From an uncultured Desulfuromonadales bacterium (lineage in GTDB: Bacteria > Desulfobacterota > Desulfuromonadia > Geobacterales > Pseudopelobacteraceae): a stretch of DNA of 64,000 nucleotides. The notes under the pieces are model-generated. The model ran no database searches. It was given only the letters and a program-made list of their open reading frames with translations, and was not told where the DNA came from. Position numbers and translations under genes: made by a program. The stretch covers positions 1 through 64,000 of the forward strand of contig CAIPTY010000093.1 in assembly GCA_903868145.1 (NCBI GenBank). Reading direction: 5' to 3'. This document shows, piece after piece, positions 53,514 to 62,757 of the stretch; within the stretch, counting starts at the first letter, position 1, and each line of letters begins with the position of its first letter.

Positions 53514-53839
53514 TCACCTATGCTTCATCCCCGAAAGATATGATCTCAATACATGACAGGAACCCTTCGTGATAACTCAGACTACTGACCATAAACACGA
53601 ATTGACTGTCCAAGAAAACCGGGGCCGCTATAACCAAACCAATAAGCTGCAGTAGACATACCTATTCGGTATAATTTTATTTTACGCTCTTTGAAAAAGT
53701 TTATTGGCACGGTTTTCAGGTGATTTATTGAAAATCCGGAGCACCTGTAAAGCCGCATCCATTTTGCCACACTGTAGTCGCTACTTCCAGGGTATGGGGC
53801 AGGAGGAGTCCAGATCGCTGGAGTAATAAAGAGGATCAC

Positions 53840-55849
53840 ATGCCAAACTTAATTCGTATGAGCGTTGCTATGTCTTTACTTTTCCTAAGTATGTTCGCCG
53901 TGTCGGCAACGGCCCAGGATGAAAAAGGCTCTCTTGATTCATTTAAACAACTCATAAACACCGAAATCACCACTGTGATCGGAGCCAGCAAGTACCAGCA
54001 GGACGTGACCGACGCTCCTGCTTCCGTTTCCATTATCACCTCTGATGATATTCGTAAGGGTGGGTACCGTACCCTATCTGAAATTCTGAACTCGGTGCGC
54101 GGTTTTTATACTACCTACAATCGCGGATACAGCTTTGTCGGATTGAGGGGCTTCAGCCCATTGGGGGACTATGGTACACGCCTGTTGGTGCTGATTGATG
54201 GTCACCGATTGAACGACGCTGTTTATGAACAAGCCCCCATCGGCAGCGACTTTCCGGTTGACATCGATCTCATCGACCGTATTGAAGTCATCCGCGGGCC
54301 GGGATCGTCTCTCTACGGCACCAACGCCTTTCTGGCAGTCATTAACGTTATTACCATCAGTGGCAAGGATCTCAAAGGCGGCGAACTCTCTTCATCCGGT
54401 GGCAGCTTCAATACATGGACCGGTCGCGCCACCGGTGGCGGCAAATTGTCGAACGGCGCTGACTTTTTGTTCTCGGGCAGCTACCGGGACAGCGCCGGAC
54501 GGCAACGTCTGTCGTTCCCGGAATACGCTGCTACCAACAACGGAGTCGCTCAAGGCCTGGATGGTGAAAACTCATGGGATATCTTAACCAAGATCGCCTG
54601 GAAGGACTTCTCACTGTTGCTGTTGCACCAGAACAGAGACAAAACCCTCCCCACAGCCTCCTTCTACTCCATCTTTAACGATCCTGGAGAAAAAACCAGT
54701 GACCGTCACACTCTGGCCGGTCTCAACTTCAGCCGGAATGGAGACTGGGCCACTCTGAACGCCCGCCTGACCTACAATCGTTACGAGTATAGAGGCGACT
54801 ATCCATTGGATAACTCAGGCGTGCGAACTCTGAACCGGGATATCACTGTAGCCGAATGGATCGGTAGCGATCTGTATGCATCCAAAACGTTCGGCAAGCA
54901 CCTGCTGACGATCGGGATGGAACACCGTTGGCAGTTCAGCGAGCAGCAGAGGAACTTCAACGTTATGCCAACCTCCAACACGGTGCTTAACGACAACCAC
55001 CAGAACATAATCCAGGGTTACTATCTTCAGGACGAATACCATATTCTGAATAACTTGATTCTGAACGCCGGTCTGCGCTACGACTACTATGACAATTTCG
55101 GCGGCACGATCAACCCACGGGCAGCCCTGATCTGGAAGCCTCAGAAGAGTAGCGTGCTGCGTCTTTCCTACGGCGAAGCCTTTCGGGCACCCAATGCCTA
55201 TGAACGGTACTATTCTGACCAGGTCGGCATTAAAGGAAACTCGGGCCTGAAACCGGAAAAGATTCGCACCATGGAGCTTGGCTGGGATCAGTTCATAGGT
55301 AACAATTTCAAAACTACCGTTACCGCTTACTATTCACGCATCGAGGATATGCTGGATCAGACAATTGATGGTTCTGACGGTCTGGCGGTCTTCAAGAATC
55401 AGAGTCAAATTGAGTTAAAAGGGATTGAGCTGCAAGCGGAAGGGAAATGGGAAAGCGGTTTCAGCGGACGTGTGAGCTACGGTTATCAGGAGAGTAAAAA
55501 ACAGGGAAGCGCTCAAGCCCCCGCCAATTCCCCTGGCAGCTTGGCAAAGGCATCCCTGACCGCTCCCCTCCCTCTTAAAAAAAGCTTCGCCACCATTGAA
55601 ACGCTCTACAGCAGTTCTCGTCTTAATGCGGCAGGCGACAAGATTGCCGGTGCCGCCATCGTTAACCTGACGTTGCTGAGCCGTGATCTGGTGAAGGGGC
55701 TGGATCTCTCTGCTTCGATCTATAACCTATTTGATACCCGGTATGCAATGCCAGTCGGGCCCGAACAGACCAACAGTCTTTCGGAAACCCTCCGGAGCAT
55801 CCAGCAGGACGGTATCACCTTCCGTATAAAAGCCACATACCGGTTCTGA
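53840..55849 (+). CDS. TonB-dependent outer-membrane receptor
   Basis: 669 residues with signal peptide ending near VSATA. Plug: VTDAPASVSIITSDDIRKGGYRTL, RLLVLIDGHRLND, IDRIEVIRGPGSSLYGTNAFLAVIN. Then a beta-barrel with LRLSYGEAFRAPNAYERYY and GLKPEKIRTMELGW, ending in a terminal aromatic FRIKATYRF for assembly. Ligand unknown. It heads an operon with YfiR-like and GGDEF-EAL genes, suggesting a receptor coupled to c-di-GMP output. AAAGAGGATCAC precedes the ATG. Confidence 0.93.
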   Translation: MPNLIRMSVAMSLLFLSMFAVSATAQDEKGSLDSFKQLINTEITTVIGASKYQQDVTDAPASVSIITSDDIRKGGYRTLSEILNSVRGFYTTYNRGYSFVGLRGFSPLGDYGTRLLVLIDGHRLNDAVYEQAPIGSDFPVDIDLIDRIEVIRGPGSSLYGTNAFLAVINVITISGKDLKGGELSSSGGSFNTWTGRATGGGKLSNGADFLFSGSYRDSAGRQRLSFPEYAATNNGVAQGLDGENSWDILTKIAWKDFSLLLLHQNRDKTLPTASFYSIFNDPGEKTSDRHTLAGLNFSRNGDWATLNARLTYNRYEYRGDYPLDNSGVRTLNRDITVAEWIGSDLYASKTFGKHLLTIGMEHRWQFSEQQRNFNVMPTSNTVLNDNHQNIIQGYYLQDEYHILNNLILNAGLRYDYYDNFGGTINPRAALIWKPQKSSVLRLSYGEAFRAPNAYERYYSDQVGIKGNSGLKPEKIRTMELGWDQFIGNNFKTTVTAYYSRIEDMLDQTIDGSDGLAVFKNQSQIELKGIELQAEGKWESGFSGRVSYGYQESKKQGSAQAPANSPGSLAKASLTAPLPLKKSFATIETLYSSSRLNAAGDKIAGAAIVNLTLLSRDLVKGLDLSASIYNLFDTRYAMPVGPEQTNSLSETLRSIQQDGITFRIKATYRF

Positions 55850-55857
55850 CCGTGGTT

Positions 55858-56382
55858 ATGAAATGGTTTGTCATACTGATGATGGTTATGCTCCCTACAG
55901 CACTTTCATATGGGCAAGACCAGGATATTCCTAATGAATATCTGATCAAGGTCAAGTATCTGCTCAATATACCGCTTTTTTCCGAGGCAAATTCAAAGAT
56001 AAGCAGCACTACATCTTACGCCATCTGCCTGGTCGGCGACACTCCTCTGGAGAGCATCCTTGCGTCATCGAAGGGAATAGTTATCAAGAAGCTTCCTCTG
56101 GCTGTCTACAAAGTGGAGGAGCTCCGTCAGATAGACAGTTGCCAGATGCTGTTTGTTGCCTCATCAGAACGTTACCGTTTGCAAATACTGCTGTCGGAGG
56201 CCCATCGACACGGGATTATGACCATCAGTGACATGCGCGACTTCGCCCGTCTGGGTGGCATGATAGGGCTGTTGACTATAGACAACCGGATCGCCTTCGA
56301 CCTTAACCTGTCCGCCGCCGGCAAGGCCTCCATCTCTTTCAGTTCGCATCTACTGAAATTAGCCCACGATATAATTAAGTGA
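55858..56382 (+). CDS. YfiR-like periplasmic protein (DUF4154)
   Basis: 174 residues from ATG 55858; GTG 55852 is the alternative. Signal peptide (MKWFVILMMVMLPTALSYG). EYLIKVKYLLNIPLF, YAICLVGDTPLESIL, CQMLFVASSERYRLQILL, GIMTISDMRDFARLGGMIGLL and NRIAFDLNLSAAGKASISFSS match the YfiR family. In Pseudomonas YfiR binds and represses the cyclase YfiN; the neighbour here has the matching periplasmic sensor layout, so a similar inhibition is inferred. Confidence 0.9.
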   Translation: MKWFVILMMVMLPTALSYGQDQDIPNEYLIKVKYLLNIPLFSEANSKISSTTSYAICLVGDTPLESILASSKGIVIKKLPLAVYKVEELRQIDSCQMLFVASSERYRLQILLSEAHRHGIMTISDMRDFARLGGMIGLLTIDNRIAFDLNLSAAGKASISFSSHLLKLAHDIIK

Positions 56383-56386
56383 GACC

Positions 56387-58555
56387 ATGAACTTAATCGA
56401 ACGCAGATTCAGGTCACTTTCAAGTTTTCGCAGCAAGCAGAGACTGATTATCATGCTCTCCTGTTCCATCGTGCTGTTGACCACCATGATCAGCTTTCTG
56501 GTCTATAGTTTTTTCGCTTTCAATCAGGACAGTCGTGAGCGACTGGGCATGCTGAGCGACATCATTGCCGCAGATGTTGGAGCCGCTCTGGCATTTGCCG
56601 ATGATCAGGCTGTAAGCAAATCACTCGCTGCTTTCAAGGCTGACGAATCAATCAATCAAATCATCGTACTGAATGAACAAAATCAGGTCAGCGCCTTTTA
56701 TCATCAGAAAATGGATAAAATGCCGGGAAACCTTCAGCAATACCTGAGGGAACTGCGTTCCAAGGCCGGAAAATATCTTTTTGTACTGAACCCCGTACTG
56801 GAAAGCCCTGTCAGCAGAGACGGCATCCATCTTGGAAGCGTTATCATCGAGCAGGGCGAACACGTCATTTCCAGAAAACTGGCCGCCACCACCGGTATCA
56901 GCGCCCTGATTCTGTTGTTTTCTCTCCTGTTCAGCTATCTGCTGGCCGAGCGTTTCCAGCGGCTAATCACCGAACCGGTGACCGCTATGGCTACCACCAT
57001 GCAAGAGGTTAGTTACACCAAGGATTATTCAAAGCGAGTGGTAACCGGTGACCTTGACGAGATTGGGCATTTAGCGAAGCACTTCAATGAGATGCTGGCA
57101 GAAATAGAACGGCGGGACATTTCTCTTATTGAGCGTCATGAAGAACTTTACAAGCTTGCAAATTTTGACACATTGACCGGTCTGCCGAATCGCGCCCTTT
57201 TCAGCGACCGACTGGAGCAGGCTCTGCGTCGGGCTAGCAGAACCGGAGAATGCCTGGCTGTGCTTTTCATCGATCTGGATAATTTCAAGATGATTAACGA
57301 TACCCATGGGCACCTGATCGGTGACAAGTTTCTACAGGAAACAGCCGCCAGGCTTGCGGCCGGTACCCGTGCAGAAGACACTCTGGCACGCCTGGGGGGG
57401 GATGAGTTCTCAGTTTTTCTACAGGATGTCAAGACAACGGAAAATGCCATGATGATAGCCCGCAAACATGTTGAAAACCTGTTTCCTCACTTTCAGGTTG
57501 ACGATAAAAGTCTGTTCGCGTCCGCCAGCATTGGAGTAGCGATTTTCCCCAAACATGGTATCACAGCGGAAGTTTTAGTCAAAAATGCCGATTCCGCTAT
57601 GTACCTGGCAAAAGAAAAAGGAAAAAATAACGTCGATCTCTTCACAGACTCACTGGACATAAAGCTTTCGGAAAAATTAACCCTCAGCACCGATCTGCGC
57701 AAGGCGCTGGAACTGGACGAATTTGAGTTGTATTACCAGCCCAGAATAAACCTGGAGAAAAATACCTGGGCCAGCGCCGAGGCTTTGATTCGCTGGAACC
57801 ACCCGGATCTGGGAATAGTTTCCCCAGATAAATTCATACCCCTGGCCGTACAAACCGGCCTGATTCTTCCGATTGGTGAATGGGTGCTCCGTGAAGCGTG
57901 TCGCCAACTTCATGAATGGCATTGCCAGGGTTTCCAACTCCCGAGAATATCCGTAAACGTATCGCCACTTCAGTTGCAGCGACAGGACCTGCTTGGTATT
58001 GTAAAGGATGTACTTACAGCAAACAGCCTCTGCACTCAGTCTCTGGAACTGGAAATCGTGGAAAGTGCCCTGATGGAAGATATGGGGCGTTCCATAACGG
58101 TTCTGAAGGAATTGCGGAACATTGGCGTGAAAATCAGTATCGACGATTTTGGAACCGGATATTCATCGCTTAGTTATCTGCATGCTCTGCCGATCGATAT
58201 TTTGAAAATTGACCGGTCATTTCTGTGGCAAGTACACGAATCCAAAGAAGATGAGCAGATCTTTGCCGCAATCGTAGCCATTTCATTAAGCCTTGGCCTT
58301 GAAGTGGTTACCGAAGGCGTCGAGAACATAGAACATGAACAGATACTAAAAAAATATAGCTGTCATGAAGCTCAGGGGTATTTTTACGCTAGGCCATTGC
58401 CTGCTGCTGATCTTTTTCAGCGCTTCATGACGACAAAGATGGGCCTCAATGACGTTCGGTTGCAATCTTTTGAAAACTCCAAACCCTGCTGCTGCATGCT
58501 TGCAAATGGTCCAGCCAGCCGCTGTGGAGATGGGCCAAAACTGTTATGTGCGTGA
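56387..58555 (+). CDS. Membrane GGDEF-EAL protein with CHASE8-like sensor (YfiN-like)
   Basis: 722 residues. TM1 (~22-42) and TM2 (~165-185) flank a ~120-residue periplasmic region with the SDIIAADVGAALAFADDQAVSKSL motif of CHASE8/YfiN. HAMP (~188-240), GGDEF with active RLGGDEF and RAED I-site, and EAL with EALIRWNHP, NVSPLQLQR and DDFGTGYSS. Both catalytic motifs look intact, unlike YfiN which lacks EAL. It could make or degrade c-di-GMP under YfiR and receptor control. Starts 5 bp after the YfiR-like gene. Confidence 0.92.
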   Translation: MNLIERRFRSLSSFRSKQRLIIMLSCSIVLLTTMISFLVYSFFAFNQDSRERLGMLSDIIAADVGAALAFADDQAVSKSLAAFKADESINQIIVLNEQNQVSAFYHQKMDKMPGNLQQYLRELRSKAGKYLFVLNPVLESPVSRDGIHLGSVIIEQGEHVISRKLAATTGISALILLFSLLFSYLLAERFQRLITEPVTAMATTMQEVSYTKDYSKRVVTGDLDEIGHLAKHFNEMLAEIERRDISLIERHEELYKLANFDTLTGLPNRALFSDRLEQALRRASRTGECLAVLFIDLDNFKMINDTHGHLIGDKFLQETAARLAAGTRAEDTLARLGGDEFSVFLQDVKTTENAMMIARKHVENLFPHFQVDDKSLFASASIGVAIFPKHGITAEVLVKNADSAMYLAKEKGKNNVDLFTDSLDIKLSEKLTLSTDLRKALELDEFELYYQPRINLEKNTWASAEALIRWNHPDLGIVSPDKFIPLAVQTGLILPIGEWVLREACRQLHEWHCQGFQLPRISVNVSPLQLQRQDLLGIVKDVLTANSLCTQSLELEIVESALMEDMGRSITVLKELRNIGVKISIDDFGTGYSSLSYLHALPIDILKIDRSFLWQVHESKEDEQIFAAIVAISLSLGLEVVTEGVENIEHEQILKKYSCHEAQGYFYARPLPAADLFQRFMTTKMGLNDVRLQSFENSKPCCCMLANGPASRCGDGPKLLCA

Positions 58556-58782
58556 TGTTTTAACACTCCTGCAATCTCATATATGAAGGCCTTTACACTC
58601 GTTGCGACAATTATGCTGAAGAGAAAAATCAACCATCTATGCAACCTACAACCGTGCTAAAAATAGCCATTTTATAGCATGTTGTAAATATTTATCTGAT
58701 CAGGTGCAACCTATGGAGGGCAAATGGCTGACAAGATCAGCTAACAAAAGACAAGGTCACATGCTCTTTTTCTTTGTCATAC
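58556..58782. other. Intergenic stretch without detectable gene
   Basis: AT-rich; no ribosome-site-backed frame, promoter or hairpin with a T run is seen. It separates the GGDEF-EAL gene from the permease remnant. Confidence 0.5.
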
Positions 58783-58965
58783 TTATTCTTGTTGTAGGTG
58801 CGGATTGCTTCTTTCCCGATTTTGATCTCCCTGTTGTTCTTCTTTAGGTATGCGGCGCACTGTCTGCGGCAGAACGATGTTGAGGAATGTGGTGACCCTG
58901 GTAAATCCCAGGGAGATGCCAGCCTCAGCTTGCCCTTTACTCCCAGGTTGGGCGGATTGGTGGGC
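58783..58965 (-). pseudogene. Remnant of amino-acid ABC transporter permease
   Basis: The minus frame ending at TAA 58783-58785 reads GSKGQAEAGISLGFTRVTTF, then LNIVLPQTVRRIPKE. This matches the cytoplasmic EAA loop of polar amino-acid permeases (usual form: SVPKGQxEAAxALG...F..VxLPQAxRxxLP). There is no start, no membrane helices before it, and the frame after PKE is unrelated. It lies just downstream of the Tat-type cysteine-synthase-like gene, on the same strand, so an amino-acid uptake gene may have been lost. Confidence 0.55.
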
Positions 58966-59019
58966 GGAGCGTTGTTTTCATCCAGGCTCCAGGTAACAGG
59001 ATTTATAACAAGCCTGCTT

Positions 59020-60342
59020 CTAAGTCACAGACGGCTCCCGCCATTGCCCCGTCTCCCAGAAACGCTTCAGGGCAGCCCGCCACGGTTCAGGATTCAGCCC
59101 CGCTTCTGCAAGCCATGCCGGCCGGTAGTATTTGTCCCGGTAACGGGCACCCTCGTCACAGATGATGCTGACAACAGAACCACCACGCCCTTCACTGTTC
59201 ATCTTGTCCATTTGACGCAGAACGCCGTAGAAGTTTGTCCCGGTTGAAGGGCCAACCTCAAATCCGACCAGATCTGAAACAAACTGCATTGCGGCTACGG
59301 AGGCGCTGTCAGGTACTTTGATCATCTGTGAGACTCCTTCCCGCAGAAGGCTGAAGGTTTGCCCGAACACAACCGGCCCTCCGGATCCGATCCCTTCAAT
59401 TCTTGAGCTGGTGGTAATACTTAATTTCTCATCTCCACTCTGATACCAGTCATAGAGAACGGAATCCTCAGGATCTACCACCGCCAGCCGGGAGGGACAG
59501 TTACGGCCGTTGAAGTCAGCCCATTTGCGCAGGTATCTGGCGATGCTGGTTGCAGTGCCCCCGGAACCGGCCCCGGCGACGAACCAGTCTGGACAGTGGA
59601 ATGATTCCATCTCCATCTGACGATAGACCTCAGCCGCAATATTCATGCTCCGGTCTGCGTCGGCGTCAAAGTAGTCAAGCACTTTTTCTGTATTGGCAAA
59701 CTGGTTTAAATTGTAGCCCTGCGGGTCGCTTTTAAGGATTTCTACCAGATACGCGCCAGGGCTCTGACCGGGGGGTGCAATGGCAACCTTGCCCCCATAC
59801 TGCTTGATAGCGCTGATTTTAAGTTCACTGATGCCGGGGCGCATGACCGCCGTAAACGACAGACCGAGCAATCCGGCAAAATATGCCTCCCCGATGGCTG
59901 TGTTTCCGCTCGTAGTCTCATACAGATTCGACTTCGGGCCAATGGTGCCATTGACCAGAGCCGCCATGATAAGCCCCCACGCAACCCGGTGCTTGAGGCT
60001 GCCGGTGGGAGATTTTGCCTCGTTTTTCAGATAGATGTGCAGATCCTTCCTGAAAGGCGCCTTCAGATGCAGGAGCGGTGTTATCCCGGAACGTTTTCGC
60101 TCTGACCACATCAACTTGATGGCATCCCTGCTCCAGGCAGGATCCGTCACGATTCGTGATGTCTCCCGCGCCGAACGGTTGAGCGGTGCAGTTGAACAGA
60201 GAGAAACTGCAGGACAAGCCAACAGAGTCAGGCCAATTGCGGTTTCTTTAAGAAATGTCCTGCGGTTGCAGGTACGCCCATGAGAACTCTCTCCCATCTC
60301 GACGGTTTTACTAAAAACCGCTTCATCTGTTGCGTTTTTCAT
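59020..60342 (-). CDS. Exported PLP-dependent cysteine-synthase-like enzyme
   Basis: 440 residues. Residues ~25-50 (CNRRTFLKETAIGLTLLACPA) form a twin-arginine signal, with LLAC a possible lipobox. The rest is a fold-type II PLP enzyme: Lys117 in SPTGSLKHR (Schiff base), TSGNT (substrate carboxylate loop) and GAGSGGTATS (phosphate loop). It resembles cysteine synthase/cystathionine beta-synthase but is ~100 residues longer. Tat export of a cofactor-loaded beta-lyase makes sense, since PLP would be inserted before transport, but such enzymes are normally cytoplasmic. AGGAGGTTCACT precedes the ATG. Confidence 0.88.
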   Translation of the reverse strand: MKNATDEAVFSKTVEMGESSHGRTCNRRTFLKETAIGLTLLACPAVSLCSTAPLNRSARETSRIVTDPAWSRDAIKLMWSERKRSGITPLLHLKAPFRKDLHIYLKNEAKSPTGSLKHRVAWGLIMAALVNGTIGPKSNLYETTSGNTAIGEAYFAGLLGLSFTAVMRPGISELKISAIKQYGGKVAIAPPGQSPGAYLVEILKSDPQGYNLNQFANTEKVLDYFDADADRSMNIAAEVYRQMEMESFHCPDWFVAGAGSGGTATSIARYLRKWADFNGRNCPSRLAVVDPEDSVLYDWYQSGDEKLSITTSSRIEGIGSGGPVVFGQTFSLLREGVSQMIKVPDSASVAAMQFVSDLVGFEVGPSTGTNFYGVLRQMDKMNSEGRGGSVVSIICDEGARYRDKYYRPAWLAEAGLNPEPWRAALKRFWETGQWREPSVT

Positions 60343-60472
60343 AGTGAACCTCCTGATTTTGATCTGACCTGTCAGAAAATTTCAATAAGGTATGTCAGAC
60401 AACTCGATTGTACTGTAGAAAAATAGCCAAATACGTTGAAGTGCTTTCCAGTATTCCACGGCCAAGATCAAC

Positions 60473-60503
60473 AGAAGGCTCCTCATGCATCGGGGAGCCT
60501 TCT
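60473..60503. terminator. Terminator hairpin between metallophosphoesterase and lyase genes
   Basis: AGAAGGCTCC (60473-60482) pairs with GGAGCCTTCT (60494-60503). It lies downstream of the minus gene at 60577. The T run is weak. Confidence 0.7.
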
Positions 60504-60576
60504 TATGTGAATCACAGGTTCCCGTTCGGAATAATCTCGATGATCTTGTTATTAACGCACGTGAGAAACGATAGTC

Positions 60577-62388
60577 TTAATACGACCATGTCTGGGTATC
60601 CACGATCCCTCCATCAGCTATAGCCCCTCCCGTGCCGGTGTGTGCACCTATGATTTCAGCCGTTATTGTCCTGGCTTTGTAGTCAACACTGAACTTCCCG
60701 TAGGCAAAATCCGCAAGTGGTGTCGGAAGACCCGATGAAAATGGCAGCATCCAGCTTGCAAACGTATTTTCCATATCTTTGGCTCCCCCTGTTCCAAGGA
60801 CGTAATAGTTAACATTATTTTGCAGGGTGCGTGCGGTTCTGTGTGTGTGACCTGAAATGACGATCACATTCTTTCTGCCGTTTATCAGCGGCTGAATATC
60901 TGCATTGAGCTTCGTCATATTATCCCAGTAGTCACCTATTTCCGAACTGTCGCTGCCGTACGGTGCCGGATGCAATAGCAGGATAATGGGACCGCCTGAG
61001 TAGGCGCCAGCAATCCAGGTTTGAATTTTTGCCTTGATAGTTGCAGCATCAGTAACCGAATAACAGTTGTAGGTATTCAGCACGATAACCCTGATCCCAC
61101 CATAGTCAGCCATATAGGTGTACGAGTCATAAGAAGTTGTGCCATCTTTCAGCGTAACATTATCATCGGAGCTCCTGTAGATCCCCGCCATTAAGGAACC
61201 ATACTCCTCAAAACTTCCACGTTTGTAACTTGTCTGCCCAAAACTGTCCTTTCCCTCATGATTTCCAGCGCTCATATAGGTAGGAACTGATGCTCTCATC
61301 CATGTATGGTATCTCAAGTCATTTGTTGTAAATTTAGAATCAAAGCCGTTGGCTGATCTGAGCCATTCGTGCGCCCAGCCATAATGGCGGTAGCCAGTAA
61401 TGAGGTTCATTACATCGATATGCTGTCCCATTTCCGTGGCATCACCGTTGTGAGCCAAGAAAGTCTGAACGTTGGGATCAGTTGCCAACCCACTGGATTT
61501 AATTAGACTCTCTTCGACTTGTGGAAGGTTGTCAGTGTCACTGTCATACAGTCTCCGGTTATCACCAAAACTGAAAAAGACCTGATTGGAAACCACTCCG
61601 CTTTGAATGTCTGCCCAACTGGGAGCCGTGCGGAAGGAGGCATCGACGGCAGAGACACCACCGCTATTTGTTACAGTTACTGTGTAGCTGAATAATCTGT
61701 TTGAGGGAAGTCCACTGAAAGTATACTGGCGTATATCCTGATCCCCTATCTGTGAGGAGCCTAAGGTGGTTGTTTTAACCATGGCAAAAGGGCCATATGG
61801 CGTATTATTTGTTGTGTCGGTTACTTTAACCGTAGCGGTAGCTTTCGGTGATAAACCGATTCGTACCGTCATATTGCTCGTATTGGTAGCGTTGTCCTGA
61901 GTATAGAGAAGCCATGGCCCCATGCTGATAGTTGACGGAACTGTGAGGAACTTTATAAGTCCAAAAGAGCCATTTGGTGCCATAGCTCTAGCCCGAACTG
62001 TTGATGGACCCGCGTTTGAACGGGTAAACGTGCCGTTCATTCTTCCGGCACTATATGTTCCATTATACTTGATGGTCGATGTTGGGCTGGTGAGAGTCAT
62101 CTGTATGATGTTGTTCTCTAGTGAGCCGACCGCATGAAAAAGTTCTTCGTCAATTGATATGGAACCGCTGAAATCCTTTGAATCTTTAGCATGAACAATG
62201 TCTACCTTGATATTGGGATTTCCAGATGAGACCGCTTCGGAATGAACCCCACCCCAGGGGCCGTGCAGTATCCCTACTTCATAAGAGACTGGTACCGAGT
62301 TGTCACCATCACTGCATCCGGCAGAAAGAAATAAAACTCCAAGCAACAGAATGCAGAAGCATCTTTTAAGAATCCAGAACAGTTTCAC
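60577..62388 (-). CDS. Calcineurin-like metallophosphoesterase lipoprotein
   Basis: 603 residues from GTG 62388, preceded by AAAGGAGAAATATC. Lipobox LSAGC. The N-terminal ~150 residues are beta-rich and unassigned; a fibronectin-like domain (~160-265) precedes the phosphoesterase core with FGDNR, HNGDATE, AGNHEG, LLLHPAPYG and SGHTHR, the metal ligands of purple acid phosphatase-like enzymes. It may release phosphate outside the cytoplasm; substrate unknown. Confidence 0.9.
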   Translation of the reverse strand: MKLFWILKRCFCILLLGVLFLSAGCSDGDNSVPVSYEVGILHGPWGGVHSEAVSSGNPNIKVDIVHAKDSKDFSGSISIDEELFHAVGSLENNIIQMTLTSPTSTIKYNGTYSAGRMNGTFTRSNAGPSTVRARAMAPNGSFGLIKFLTVPSTISMGPWLLYTQDNATNTSNMTVRIGLSPKATATVKVTDTTNNTPYGPFAMVKTTTLGSSQIGDQDIRQYTFSGLPSNRLFSYTVTVTNSGGVSAVDASFRTAPSWADIQSGVVSNQVFFSFGDNRRLYDSDTDNLPQVEESLIKSSGLATDPNVQTFLAHNGDATEMGQHIDVMNLITGYRHYGWAHEWLRSANGFDSKFTTNDLRYHTWMRASVPTYMSAGNHEGKDSFGQTSYKRGSFEEYGSLMAGIYRSSDDNVTLKDGTTSYDSYTYMADYGGIRVIVLNTYNCYSVTDAATIKAKIQTWIAGAYSGGPIILLLHPAPYGSDSSEIGDYWDNMTKLNADIQPLINGRKNVIVISGHTHRTARTLQNNVNYYVLGTGGAKDMENTFASWMLPFSSGLPTPLADFAYGKFSVDYKARTITAEIIGAHTGTGGAIADGGIVDTQTWSY

Positions 62389-62466
62389 GATATTTCTCCT
62401 TTGGTAATCATAGATTCGTGGGGTTAACCACGATAAGAGCTTCGATAAGGTTGCGGGGTGAGAATT

Positions 62467-62592
62467 TCATGTAATTGAAATCAAACCAGTTTGAATCGAC
62501 GGCGATATTCGGAAACTGAATCCTGTCACATGCCAAAACCGCTCATCGGTGATCAGTCGTCCCAGTACCCTCTCAACTGCGTCTTGCAACAT
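62467..62592 (-). CDS. Small frame resembling Os1348/Franean-type leader, possibly truncated
   Basis: 41 residues: MLQDAVERVLGRLITDERFW then an unrelated tail. The first 20 residues fit the start of small NHLP/Os1348-type RiPP precursor-like proteins (xxxAVERVIGRLxTDExFR), as I recall them. GGGAGAGGTT precedes the ATG. The usual continuation (FRxxFxxDP) is missing, so this is either a remnant or a different peptide. Confidence 0.3.
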   Translation of the reverse strand: MLQDAVERVLGRLITDERFWHVTGFSFRISPSIQTGLISIT

Positions 62593-62644
62593 AACCTCTC
62601 CCGGCAACCTTCTGATTGTCCAATACAGGACAGTTTTGGCATGT
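62528..62644. repeat. 12-bp perfect inverted repeat
   Basis: ACATGCCAAAAC (62528-62539) and GTTTTGGCATGT (62633-62644), 93 bp apart. One arm lies in the small minus frame, the other just beside the first TGTCC-N6-GGACA site. Confidence 0.8.
62617..62632. promoter_or_regulatory. Palindromic operator TGTCC-N6-GGACA, copy 1
   Basis: TGTCC AATACA GGACA at 62617-62632, about 25 bp upstream of the small minus ATG and upstream of the TATAAT-like box at 62665 on the plus strand. Confidence 0.6.
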
Positions 62645-62738
62645 TGCATGTTGGTATAGGGGTATATAATGCGAAATCAGTGCCACATGAGTGTATTACC
62701 TAATATCAGCAGGTTGCGTTAATAATGAAAAAGCATGT

Positions 62739-62754
62739 TGTCCGGAACAGGACA
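62739..62754. promoter_or_regulatory. Palindromic operator TGTCC-N6-GGACA, copy 2
   Basis: TGTCC GGAACA GGACA, same arms and spacing as copy 1; 19 bp from copy 3. Confidence 0.65.
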
Positions 62755-62757
62755 GTT

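Larger units (their letters stand above)
53042..53839. other. Long divergent regulatory region, no gene
   Basis: Contains a minus promoter (53152-53166), a plus promoter (53499-53513) and an enhancer-type element (53373). The plus promoter gives a ~315-nt leader before the TonB receptor; the leader holds several short inverted segments but I could not match it to a riboswitch. A minus frame at 53582-53839 shows no ribosome site or family. Confidence 0.55.

Noticed and set aside
53581-53839. Possible c-di-GMP (GEMM) riboswitch in the TonB-receptor leader
   Set aside because: AAAGCCG and a GGAGCAC stretch are present, but the conserved core order and spacing do not match.
58798-59247. 149-codon plus-strand frame
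   Set aside because: Runs antisense into the lyase gene and over the permease remnant, with no ribosome site or family.
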